A stretch of 64,000 bases of DNA, taken from the NCBI RefSeq assembly GCF_028885415.1, contig NZ_CP118527.1:2728001-2792000 (forward strand), given 5' to 3'. The stretch comes from Streptomyces coeruleorubidus. GTDB taxonomy: Bacteria > Actinomycetota > Actinomycetes > Streptomycetales > Streptomycetaceae. This document shows, piece after piece, positions 24,544-32,573 of this stretch (its first letter is position 1; the number at the start of each line of letters is the position of its first letter). The position numbers and the translations under genes are program-made. Under the pieces are notes generated by a model. It had not been told where the DNA came from, ran no database searches, and saw only the letters and a program-made list of their open reading frames with translations.

Positions 24544-25815
24544 ATGACCATCGACACGAAGAGCGGCAACGGGCGTACGAAGGGGCGGGGCATCGGGCTC
24601 GCCGCGGTGCGGGGGCTGGCATTGGCCCTCGTCAGTCTGCCGGGGGCGGTGCTGTGCTTATGCCTGTCCCTCGTCTCCCTCGCGCTCATCCCGATCGGGG
24701 TCGGGCTCGTCACGACGCCGTACGTGCTCACGGGGGTGCGGGCGTTCGCGAACTGGCGGCGGGTGCTCGCCGCGGAGTGGGGCGGGGTGCGGATACCGCC
24801 GGCGTACCGGCCGCTGCCGAGGGGCGCCAACCCGTGGACGCGCACCTTCGGGATGCTGCGCGACCCGGCGACCTGGCGGGACCTGAGGTGGTTGCCGGTC
24901 GACATGACGGCGGGGTTCGTCACCGCGCTGCTGCCGGCCGTGCTGCTCTTCTACCCGTTGGAGGGCATCGCGATCGCGGCCTGGATGTGGCGGCTCCTCG
25001 ACGGGGACGGCGGTTACTGGTACGGGTTCGTGCGGGTCCACGACCAGAGCTCCGCGCTCGGCGCCGGAGTCCTGGCCCTCGTCCTGCTCTTCTTCGCCCA
25101 CTTCCTCACCCCGCGCCTGCTGGACGCCCACTTCCGGCTCACCCGCGCCGTCCTCGGCTCGAACCAGGGGGAACTGGCCGAGCGCGTACGGGTCCTGACC
25201 GAGACCCGACGGGACGCCGTCGACACCTCCGCCGCCGAACTGCGGCGCATCGAACGGGACCTGCACGACGGTGCCCAGGCCCGGCTGGTGGCGGTCGGCA
25301 TGGACCTGGGCGCCATCGAGGCGCTCCTCGACAAGGACCCGGCCAAGGCCAAGGAGCTGATCGCGCAGGCCCGCAGGTCCTCGGTCGAGGCGCTGTCCGA
25401 GCTGCGCGAGCTGGTGCGCGGCATCCATCCGCCGGTCCTGGCCGAGCGCGGGCTGGGCGACGCCGTACGGGCGCTGGCGCTGCGGCTGCCGGTGGTCACC
25501 GAGGTGAACGTGGACCTGCCCGGGCGGGCGGAGGCGCCCGTGGAGTCGGCCGCGTACTTCGCCCTGAGCGAGGTGCTCACCAACGCCGTGAAGCACTCCG
25601 GCGCCGACCGGATCTGGGTCGACCTGCACCACGCGGACGGCCATCTGCGGGCGACCGTCACCGACAACGGCAAGGGAGGTGCGGTGATCGGGGCCGGTTC
25701 CGGGCTGGCCGGGGTGGAGCGGCGACTGGGTACATTCGACGGCGTCCTGGCCGTCGGCAGCCCCGCGGGCGGTCCCACCATGGTCACCATGGAGATCCCT
25801 TGCGCGTTGTCCTAG
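24544..25815 (+). CDS. Membrane sensor histidine kinase (NarL/DesK-type HisKA_3)
   Basis: 423 residues. An N-terminal sensor with four or five membrane helices (about 22-70, 120-150, 165-190) of the actinobacterial PspC-free 'sensor domain' type is followed by a HisKA_3 dimerisation helix with the phospho-acceptor His241 in ERDLHDGAQARLVAVGMDLG and a HATPase with N-box LSEVLTNAVKHSGA and G-box DNGKGGA ... GSGLAGVERRL. It phosphorylates the response regulator encoded next, whose TTG start lies inside this gene's end. Signal unknown. Confidence 0.93.
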   Translation: MTIDTKSGNGRTKGRGIGLAAVRGLALALVSLPGAVLCLCLSLVSLALIPIGVGLVTTPYVLTGVRAFANWRRVLAAEWGGVRIPPAYRPLPRGANPWTRTFGMLRDPATWRDLRWLPVDMTAGFVTALLPAVLLFYPLEGIAIAAWMWRLLDGDGGYWYGFVRVHDQSSALGAGVLALVLLFFAHFLTPRLLDAHFRLTRAVLGSNQGELAERVRVLTETRRDAVDTSAAELRRIERDLHDGAQARLVAVGMDLGAIEALLDKDPAKAKELIAQARRSSVEALSELRELVRGIHPPVLAERGLGDAVRALALRLPVVTEVNVDLPGRAEAPVESAAYFALSEVLTNAVKHSGADRIWVDLHHADGHLRATVTDNGKGGAVIGAGSGLAGVERRLGTFDGVLAVGSPAGGPTMVTMEIPCALS

Positions 25816-26453
25816 CCGAAGACCTCTTCCTGCTGCGCGACGGACTCGTCCGGCTGCTCCAGGCGCACGACTTCGAGATCGCGGCGGCCGTCGAGTCCGG
25901 TCCCGAACTGGCCGCCGCGCTGGCCGAGCTGGAACCGGACGTCGCCGTGGTCGACGTACGCCTGCCGCCCACCCACACCGACGAGGGGCTGCAGTGCGCG
26001 CTTCAGGCCCGCAGGAAGCGGCCCGGGCTGCCGGTGCTGGTGCTCTCCCAGCACGTGGAGCAGCTGTACGCGCGTGAGCTGCTCGCCGACGGCAGCGGCG
26101 GCGTCGGATACCTGCTGAAGGACCGGGTGTTCGACGCCGAGCAGTTCGTGGACGCGGTGCGGCGGGTCGCCGCCGGTGGGACGGCGATGGATCCGCAGGT
26201 CATCCAGCAGCTGCTGGCGCGGCAGGCGGGCGACGGCCGGCCGCTGGCCCGGCTGACGCCCCGGGAGCGGGAGGTGCTGGAGCTGATGACGCAGGGCCGG
26301 TCCAACGCGGCGATCGCGGGCAGGCTGGTCGTGACGGAACGGGCGATCGCCAAGCACACCGCGAACATCTTCGCCAAACTGGGCCTTGAGGTCTCGGACG
26401 ACGACAACCGGCGCGTGCTGGCCGTTCTCGCGTATCTCGACCACGGCCGGTGA
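25800..26453 (+). CDS. NarL/LuxR-type response regulator
   Basis: 217 residues. Receiver: RVVLAEDLFLLRDGL, phospho-acceptor Asp52 in AVVDVRLPP, and LLKDR. The LuxR-type HTH at about 150-205 reads LTPREREVLELMTQGRSNAAIAGRLVVTERAIAKHTANIF. The start is a TTG at 25800 preceded by GGAG at 5-base spacing; it overlaps the kinase gene by 16 bases, which marks tight coupling. A weak hairpin (CACACCG/CGGTGTG, 26473-26504) follows. Confidence 0.93.
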   Translation: MRVVLAEDLFLLRDGLVRLLQAHDFEIAAAVESGPELAAALAELEPDVAVVDVRLPPTHTDEGLQCALQARRKRPGLPVLVLSQHVEQLYARELLADGSGGVGYLLKDRVFDAEQFVDAVRRVAAGGTAMDPQVIQQLLARQAGDGRPLARLTPREREVLELMTQGRSNAAIAGRLVVTERAIAKHTANIFAKLGLEVSDDDNRRVLAVLAYLDHGR

Positions 26454-26472
26454 AAACGGACCTGCTTATTCA

Positions 26473-26504
26473 CACACCGTCGAGGATCAACAACTCCCGG
26501 TGTG
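26473..26504. terminator. Weak hairpin after the two-component operon
   Basis: CACACCG and CGGTGTG arms with an 18-base loop 20 bases after the stop. No other structure or gene is evident in 26454-26656, which must hold the promoter of the DUF1996 gene. Confidence 0.4.
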
Positions 26505-26656
26505 CAAGGGGCCGTTGAGAACACAGCTCCCTCACGAATCTCGCATCGATTTCCGAGACATCTGAACACCCCTGGGACGGCCTCCGTATGGATGGGAGCC
26601 GCTTCACTCCTGTCGGGCGCCTCGATGCCCCCGAAAAAGGAAGTCAGAGGAGTTCC

Positions 26657-28198
26657 ATGGGACGCAACACAAGAAAACGCCGGACGCCGATGGCCACCAA
26701 GGCCATAGCCGCATCGGCGGCCCTAGCGCTCGGTGGGGGCGGGCTGATCTGGGCAAACTTCTATGCCTCGGCGCATGAGGAGAACTCGGCGAACCAGACG
26801 AAGTCCGCGGGCGCACAGGTCGCCACGATCCAGTGCCCGGACGTCGGCCAGCAGCTGACCGACGTGCCGGACGGTGCGCGCCAGGGGGTGGACAAGGAGC
26901 TGGCGAACCTCGACAAGCAGATCAGCGAGGCCTACTCCCGGCTCGCCTCCACGCGCCAGGCCCAGGCCGGTGACCCGGGCTTCGTCAACAACGCCATCCT
27001 CGGCCCGCTGAAGTCGAAGCGGGTCGCGGCCATCGACCGGATCGGCATCAACATCCGGCGGGTGGGCGGGCAAGCCCCGGGCAACCTCGCCGAGATGGCC
27101 GAGTGCAAGGGCATGGCCGCCGACGCGAACACCAACGACGGCAACGCCGGGGGCGGTCAGAACAACGACGGCCAGAACCAGGACGGCCAGGACCAGAACC
27201 AGGACGGCGGTCAGGACCAGGGCGGTGACAACGGCCAGGACCAGGGCCAGGGCGGCAACGGCGGTCAGGCCGACAACGGCCCCGCGGCCGACGACTTCGT
27301 CAACATCGAGGACGTCCAGCCCAACTCCCGCAACCTGCCGAACGGTCTGGCCGCGAACGGGGACTCCGGTTCGACCGGCAGTTTCACCACGAACTGCGGC
27401 ACCAACGAGAACGAGAACCGCAACTCGGACAACGTGATCGTGGCGCCCGGTGTCAGCAACGGTGCGCAGCACCAGCACGACTACGTCGGCAACCAGGACA
27501 ACGACGCCTTCACCAGCGACCAGGAGTTCCTCCAGGCCGACACCAGCTGCCAGAACCAGGGCGACAAGTCGACCTACTACTGGCCGGTGATCCGCGTCCA
27601 GGACGGTCAGAACGAAGTCGACGCGAACGCCCCCGGTGGCGGTCAGGACGGCAACGTCGGCACGATCCAGCAGGTCTCCCAGGCCGAGCTGAAGTTCGTC
27701 GGCAACAAGACGAGCGACGTTGTCGCGATGCCGACGGCCCTGCGCATCATCACCGGTGACGCCAAGGCCTTCACGAACGGCCTCAAGAACGCCAACACCT
27801 CCTGGAGCTGCACCGGCTTCGAGGACCGGCAGGTGACGGACAAGTACCCGATCTGCCCCGAGGGCAGCTCCGTGGTGCGGACGTCCAACTTCCAGAGCTG
27901 CTGGGACGGCCAGAACATCGACAGCGCCAACCACCGCGACCACGTGGCCTTCGTCCAGGAGGACGGCAGCTGTCCCCAGGGGTTCCAGGCGATCCCCCAG
28001 CTGCAGGCCAAGCTGGTCTACGACATCCCGGCCCCGCAGATCGAGAACGGGCAGGTGCAGAACGCTTACGCGCTCGACGGCTTCCCGGAGCAGCTGCACA
28101 AGCCGATCACGGACCACAACGACTTCATCAACTTCTTCGACGAGAACGTGATGAACCAGATGGTCCAGTGCATCAACAACGGCGAGGACTGCCAGTAG
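26657..28198 (+). CDS. Secreted DUF1996 protein
   Basis: 513 residues. A basic n-region [15 protein letters not shown] and a hydrophobic stretch give a signal peptide to about residue 35. A helical segment with two Cys (about 55-150) comes next, then a low-complexity Gly/Gln/Asp/Asn-rich linker (about 155-225), then the DUF1996 domain: [36 protein letters not shown] and [24 protein letters not shown]1996 occurs in secreted fungal and actinobacterial proteins of unknown function with conserved His, Cys and Trp, possibly carbohydrate-related. GAGGAG precedes the ATG. A perfect terminator follows. Confidence 0.88.
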   Translation: MGRNTRKRRTPMATKAIAASAALALGGGGLIWANFYASAHEENSANQTKSAGAQVATIQCPDVGQQLTDVPDGARQGVDKELANLDKQISEAYSRLASTRQAQAGDPGFVNNAILGPLKSKRVAAIDRIGINIRRVGGQAPGNLAEMAECKGMAADANTNDGNAGGGQNNDGQNQDGQDQNQDGGQDQGGDNGQDQGQGGNGGQADNGPAADDFVNIEDVQPNSRNLPNGLAANGDSGSTGSFTTNCGTNENENRNSDNVIVAPGVSNGAQHQHDYVGNQDNDAFTSDQEFLQADTSCQNQGDKSTYYWPVIRVQDGQNEVDANAPGGGQDGNVGTIQQVSQAELKFVGNKTSDVVAMPTALRIITGDAKAFTNGLKNANTSWSCTGFEDRQVTDKYPICPEGSSVVRTSNFQSCWDGQNIDSANHRDHVAFVQEDGSCPQGFQAIPQLQAKLVYDIPAPQIENGQVQNAYALDGFPEQLHKPITDHNDFINFFDENVMNQMVQCINNGEDCQ

Positions 28199-28220
28199 TC
28201 CTCACCCGGTAAGAACAGCA

Positions 28221-28257
28221 GAAAGCCGGCGGTGGGATTTTCCCACCGCCGGCTTTC
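28221..28257. terminator. Strong bidirectional terminator after DUF1996
   Basis: Perfect 16-bp arms (GAAAGCCGGCGGTGGG and complement) with an ATTTT loop between convergent genes. Confidence 0.9.
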
Positions 28258-28280
28258 GCTTGCCGTTTCCGCCCGCGCGG

Positions 28281-28730
28281 TCAGCCGTGATGGCTGCTGC
28301 CGCCGTCGTGGCCGCCCTTGTTGTGGCTGCCGCCGGGGTTCATGTGCTCGGAGCCCTCCTCCATGGTCCCGCCGAGGGTGCCCTGGAGCGCCGTGACCGT
28401 CTTCTCCTGGCCGACGGCGACCCACTTGCGGCCGACGAGGTAGTAACCGCCGTAGTCCTTGGCGCTGTTCAGCCATTCGCGCTGGCCGCGGTCGGTGGCG
28501 AAGGTCGCGAGGACGTACTTCTCCTTGCCCTTCTTGCAGAGGGCCTGGCGGATCTCGTCGGCGTCGGTCTGCATGTTCGGCTTGCACTTGGCCTCTGCCG
28601 CGATGTGCTCCAGGCTACCGGTCACCTCCTCCGGCACGGCCGCCTCGTCCTTGCCGCCGGATCCGCAGCCGGCCAGCGCCAGTATCGCCACCGCGCCGCT
28701 CAGCGCGAGCATCGGTCGGGTCACCCTCAT
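28281..28730 (-). CDS. Small secreted lipoprotein, His/Gly-rich tail
   Basis: 149 residues. The signal peptide ends with a lipobox LALAGC (Cys22), so it is lipid-anchored outside the membrane. The middle part has two Cys (AEAKCKPN, QALCKKG) probably joined by a disulfide, and a YYLVGRKWVAVG strand. The last 20 residues are rich in His, Gly and Ser (SHNKGGHDGG then SSHHG), which could bind a metal. Ribosome site GGAGGAACAG. Function unknown. Confidence 0.8.
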   Translation of the reverse strand: MRVTRPMLALSGAVAILALAGCGSGGKDEAAVPEEVTGSLEHIAAEAKCKPNMQTDADEIRQALCKKGKEKYVLATFATDRGQREWLNSAKDYGGYYLVGRKWVAVGQEKTVTALQGTLGGTMEEGSEHMNPGGSHNKGGHDGGSSHHG

Positions 28731-28876
28731 CTGTTCCTCCGGTCCTTGTCACGGCACGGTCCGGACGCATGCCGCACGGAGCCCCGGCAAGAGGCTCTCG
28801 CCTTCGATACGGCTGTGGCGGGCGCAGCGCTCAAATTCGGGTGCCGGCGTAGGCACGTCCGTGCGAATGTGTCCCC

Positions 28877-29404
28877 GTGAACCAGGACTGGGAAGATCGC
28901 GTGGCCGCCTTGTGGGACCGGTTCGACGACTACGCCGAAACCGAGGAGGACGAGGCCCGCTTCCGCGCCGACGTCGACGCCCTCGTCGCCGAGCTGCCGG
29001 AGGGCAGCCCGCTCGGGCCGTTCGAGCAGGCCGGTGCCTGGGACTCCACGGGCCACTCGGACAAGGCCGTCCCGCTCTACCGGGAGGCGCTCGACCTCGG
29101 CCTCGCCCGCGTCAGCCCCTACAAGGCCCGCCGCACGAAGATCCAGCTGGCCAGTTCACTGCGGAACATCGGGCAGGCGGCGGAGGGCGTCAAGCTGCTC
29201 GAAGCGGAACTGGACGCGCCGTCCGACGAGCTGGACGATCCCGTGCGGTTCTTCCTCGCCCTGTGCCTGTCTAGCCTCGGCAGGGACCGGGAGGCGCTGT
29301 CCCTCGCCCTGGGCACGCTGGCGCCTCATATGGCCCGTTACCAACGCTCGGCGGCGTACTACGCCCAGGCGCTCGTGGAGCCCGGGGAGCAGCCGGGAGC
29401 CTGA
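28877..29404 (+). CDS. Tetratricopeptide-repeat protein
   Basis: 175 residues. After an acidic helical N-terminus, TPR-like helices are visible: FEQAGAWDSTGHSDKAVPLYREALDLGL, TKIQLASSLRNIGQAAEGVKLLEAEL and DPVRFFLALCLSSLGRDREALSLAL. This is the common actinobacterial single-unit tetratrico protein (type 5-like), probably a protein-interaction module. GTG start; no obvious operon partner. Confidence 0.88.
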   Translation: MNQDWEDRVAALWDRFDDYAETEEDEARFRADVDALVAELPEGSPLGPFEQAGAWDSTGHSDKAVPLYREALDLGLARVSPYKARRTKIQLASSLRNIGQAAEGVKLLEAELDAPSDELDDPVRFFLALCLSSLGRDREALSLALGTLAPHMARYQRSAAYYAQALVEPGEQPGA

Positions 29405-29451
29405 CCCCCGTGGTCAGGTGACCATCCCCCGATTCGCTCGTTCTGCTGAAC

Positions 29452-31374
29452 GTGCAGCCACAGGATGTCGCCCAGCGCCCCGCGTCCCCCTCCCCCGCCG
29501 GTCCGGTCGTCGATGTCGAGCGGGCCGAGGCCGCGCTCGTCGAGCACTATCCGCGGCTCGTGCGGCTCGCCTATCTGGTGCTGCCGCCGGGCCTGGGCCG
29601 CAGCAGGCGCGTTCTGACCGCGCACGCCCTCACCCAGCGCGCACTCCCCCGCAACCGCACCCCGGCGCCGATGATCCCGGCCCAGTCGACCGGCCGTGAC
29701 GGCGACCCGGGCTACACGCTGGTCCGTCTCCAGGTGCTGCGTACGGCGCTGGAGGCGGGGCTGCCGCTGAAGCGCACGGCATGGCCGAAGCGGTCCCAGC
29801 TGCCGCCGGCGCTGCCGCAGGTGTGGGGGCTGAAGCTGTTCCCGCGCTCCGGCGGCGCCGACGAACTCGCCCTGGACCAGCGGCTGTCCACCCTGTCAGG
29901 ACCGGCCCGGGCCGCGTACGCGCTGCGCGGTCTGGAGCGGCTGACGGACGACGGCGTGCGCGAGGTGCTCACGGCCGCGGGTGTCGCCGACGCGGACGGT
30001 GCGCTGCTGGAGGCCGACGGGGTCCCCGCGCAGTACGGGCTGCTCGATTCCCCCGAGTTCGACCCCTGCTCGCTCCAGGCCCGGCCCACCGACCTGATGC
30101 GGCGCCGTCAGCACCTGAAGGCCGCGCTGGCCGCCGGAGCGGCCCTGCTGGTGTGCGGGGCGCTGCTGGGGCTGCCCGGCGAGGGCTGGGGGCCCGACGG
30201 CGCCGCCGCGCCGCCGTACGCGCGCAACCCGGCCGCCCAGGCCGCCCTGGACCCGGCGAAGCTGACCAGGGTCCCTCCCACGGCGTGGCGCGGCTCGGCG
30301 CGCACCGACTTCTCGGCGTGGCCGGCCCGCGGCGATCTCACCGGCGACTCGGCCCTGCTGCGTCGCGCCCTGGCCGTCTGGGCCCGCCCGGGCGAGACGG
30401 TCCGGGTGTCCGCGACGCCCGGCACCGCCTCCGGCGGCCCGGCCGGACCGCCCCAGCTGCTGTACGCGGGGACGGTCGACGCGGCGCGCGTGGTGCTCCT
30501 CCACGACGGTCTGCGCATCGTCCGGTACGCCGAGCCGAAGGAGGGCACGCAGGGCGCCGCCCTCGACTTCGCCCGGGTCGACGGCGCGGGCCGGGCCGAG
30601 GCGGGGGCGGTGGTCCTGGGCCGGGCCGACGGCAACGTCCGTTATCTGACCGCCCCTTGGGTGAGGAAGGCGGGCGAGCGGGATCTGACGAGGCCGGGCT
30701 CCGGCGCGATGGACCTGGCCCTCACCGACGGTGTGACCGCGCCGCTGGCCAGCCCGGTCCTGCGGGCCGGCGCGTGCACGTCGTGGAACGTGCTGCAACT
30801 GACCGACGGCACGAGAACGCGGCTGCTGACAGACCTCGGAGAAATGGTCCCGGCCCGGCTCACCGCCGGACGGCCCGGGTCCCCGGGCGAGGCGTCCGGC
30901 GCCGAGGCGCTGCGCACCTGGGGGCCGTTCGCCTGCTCGCTGGGCACGGTTCGCTCCGCGGGCGTGCGGAGCGTCAACGCCTGGGCGTTCAACGAGCAGC
31001 CGCTGCCGGACGCGAGCGGTGCGGCCGCGTGGGTGTGCACCCGGGCCGAGACCTGGCGGGGCGGCGGGGCGCGGGTGCTGGCCCAGTTCCACACGCCGGG
31101 CGGGACGTACGGGGCGGTTGCGGCGAAGGCCGAGAACGTCCCGGCGTGCGGGGCGCGCGAGCCGCACGTGCTGGCCGGAGTGCTGTGGAAGTCGGAGATG
31201 GGCGACTGGTATCTGCTGGCCGCCGGCAGCCGGGAGACCGCGTCGATCCGGGCGACGGGCGGGGTCGGCGGGTCGTCGCAGACCAGTTTGCTGACCGTGC
31301 CGGCCGAGCAGGGGGCGCGGGCCGAGCTGAAGGGGACGCTGCGGGACGGGCGTTCGATCGGCGGGCTGCGCTGA
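29452..31374 (+). CDS. Sigma-like N-terminal / transmembrane / extracellular protein
   Basis: 640 residues. The N-terminal 190 residues look like a degraded ECF sigma factor: EAALVEHYPRLVRLAYLVLPPG resembles region 2, and LSTLSGPARAAYALRGLERLTDDGVREVL resembles region 4. One membrane helix (about 224-243, LAAGAALLVCGALLGL) follows, then a large Ala/Gly-rich extracellular part with several Cys. No catalytic motif is seen. The GTG start at 29452 lacks a clear ribosome site. Conserved in Streptomyces as far as I recall; function unknown. It may act as a membrane-bound regulator related to sigma factors. Confidence 0.75.
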   Translation: MQPQDVAQRPASPSPAGPVVDVERAEAALVEHYPRLVRLAYLVLPPGLGRSRRVLTAHALTQRALPRNRTPAPMIPAQSTGRDGDPGYTLVRLQVLRTALEAGLPLKRTAWPKRSQLPPALPQVWGLKLFPRSGGADELALDQRLSTLSGPARAAYALRGLERLTDDGVREVLTAAGVADADGALLEADGVPAQYGLLDSPEFDPCSLQARPTDLMRRRQHLKAALAAGAALLVCGALLGLPGEGWGPDGAAAPPYARNPAAQAALDPAKLTRVPPTAWRGSARTDFSAWPARGDLTGDSALLRRALAVWARPGETVRVSATPGTASGGPAGPPQLLYAGTVDAARVVLLHDGLRIVRYAEPKEGTQGAALDFARVDGAGRAEAGAVVLGRADGNVRYLTAPWVRKAGERDLTRPGSGAMDLALTDGVTAPLASPVLRAGACTSWNVLQLTDGTRTRLLTDLGEMVPARLTAGRPGSPGEASGAEALRTWGPFACSLGTVRSAGVRSVNAWAFNEQPLPDASGAAAWVCTRAETWRGGGARVLAQFHTPGGTYGAVAAKAENVPACGAREPHVLAGVLWKSEMGDWYLLAAGSRETASIRATGGVGGSSQTSLLTVPAEQGARAELKGTLRDGRSIGGLR

Positions 31375-31419
31375 GCGGCGGCTGAGGCGCCCCCGCCCGG
31401 CGCCCCTGGGTGACCATCC

Positions 31420-31480
31420 CCGATCGATCCTCGACCGATCCCGGACCGATCCGATCCGTTCGAGGCCGGAATCGATCGGT
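31420..31480. promoter_or_regulatory. CGATC-rich operator-like region before a TetR gene
   Basis: The element CCGATC or CGATCG recurs six times in 61 bases, at near-regular 10-13 base steps, including an inverted pair ACCGATCC and ATCGATCGGT flanking the gene start side. It lies 12-70 bases upstream of the TetR ATG. Autoregulatory binding is likely but unproven. Confidence 0.5.
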
Positions 31481-31491
31481 AAGGTGTTCGC

Positions 31492-32181
31492 ATGACTACC
31501 GGGGTTCGCCGCAGATTGGGAGTCGAGGAGCGGCGGCAGCAGTTGATCGGCGTCGCCCTCGAACTGTTCAGCCGCCGCTCGCCCGACGAGGTCTCCATCG
31601 ACGAGATAGCGTCCGCCGCGGGCATTTCACGCCCGTTGGTCTACCACTACTTCCCCGGCAAACTCAGCCTGTACGAGGCCGCGTTGAAGCGGGCCTCGGA
31701 CGATCTCGCGGCCCGTTTCGTGGAGCCGCACGAGGGGCCGCTGGGGGCGCGGCTGCTGCGTGTGATGCACCGCTTCTTCGACTTCGTGGACGAGCACGGC
31801 CCCGGTTTCTCCGCCCTCATGCGCGGCGGTCCGGCGGTCGGCTCCTCCACGACCAACGCGCTCATCGACTCCGTACGGCAGGCCGCCTATGTCCAGATCC
31901 TTTCGCACCTGGGCGTGACCGATCCGCCCGCGCGGCTGGAACTGGTCGTGCGGTCCTGGATCTCGCTCGCCGAGTCGACGGCGCTGATCTGGCTGGACGG
32001 GCGGCGCATCCCGCGGGCCGAGCTGGAGATCCAGCTCGTCCACGACTTCGCAGCGCTCACCGCCGTCAGCGCCGCCCAGGACGCGGAGATGGGCGCCCTG
32101 ATGCGCCGCATCGCCCAGGAGGAGCCGGCCGACGGCCCGTTCGCCGACCTGGCCGGCCGCCTGCTGGCGCCGGCGACCTGA
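31492..32181 (+). CDS. TetR family regulator
   Basis: 229 residues. The HTH at about residues 12-58 is clear (RRQQLIGVALELFSRRSPDEVSIDEIASAAGISRPLVYHYFPGK). The C-terminal domain has the TetR_C_13-like features of many Streptomyces regulators. It is preceded by repeated CGATC motifs and converges with the CHMI-like gene only six bases away. Targets unknown. Confidence 0.92.
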   Translation: MTTGVRRRLGVEERRQQLIGVALELFSRRSPDEVSIDEIASAAGISRPLVYHYFPGKLSLYEAALKRASDDLAARFVEPHEGPLGARLLRVMHRFFDFVDEHGPGFSALMRGGPAVGSSTTNALIDSVRQAAYVQILSHLGVTDPPARLELVVRSWISLAESTALIWLDGRRIPRAELEIQLVHDFAALTAVSAAQDAEMGALMRRIAQEEPADGPFADLAGRLLAPAT

Positions 32182-32187
32182 GACCGC

Positions 32188-32544
32188 TCAGCTTTCGAAC
32201 TTCCGGTAGGACGCGTCCAGTTCGCGCACCTCGGCGGAGGCGTGCAGCACGCGTCCCTCGGCGGCCTTCAGGTAGGTGCGCAGCAGTTCCAGCGTTGCCT
32301 CGGTGAGCCGGGCCTTGGTCTCCTCGGTGCGGCCGGGGAGCAGCGCGATGTGGACGTGCACATGGGCGTGCCCCTCGGTCTCGGGGCCGACCACGACGTC
32401 CTCGGTCCGGCGGAACCGCGTCTTGCACGCCGGCGGCTTGGCGGCCGCGATCTCGACGGTCGCCTCGTGCAGCGCCTTCGCGAACCCGGGCCGGTCGAAG
32501 TCGTCCGCGAGGTCGGCGGAATAGTCGACGGTGATCTGCGGCAT
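32188..32544 (-). CDS. CHMI-family tautomerase/isomerase
   Basis: 118 residues, beginning MPQITVDYSADLADDF, with the N-terminal Pro2 after Met that acts as catalytic base in the tautomerase superfamily. The length and HAHVHVHIALLPGRTEETKARLTEATLELL fit 5-carboxymethyl-2-hydroxymuconate delta-isomerase. No other homoprotocatechuate genes are nearby, so the substrate is uncertain. AACAGGAGTGCTC precedes the ATG. It lies 29 bases downstream of the SpoIIE-type phosphatase and is probably co-transcribed. Confidence 0.85.
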   Translation of the reverse strand: MPQITVDYSADLADDFDRPGFAKALHEATVEIAAAKPPACKTRFRRTEDVVVGPETEGHAHVHVHIALLPGRTEETKARLTEATLELLRTYLKAAEGRVLHASAEVRELDASYRKFES

Positions 32545-32573
32545 GAGCACTCCTGTTCTGGGCGGCAACGGGC

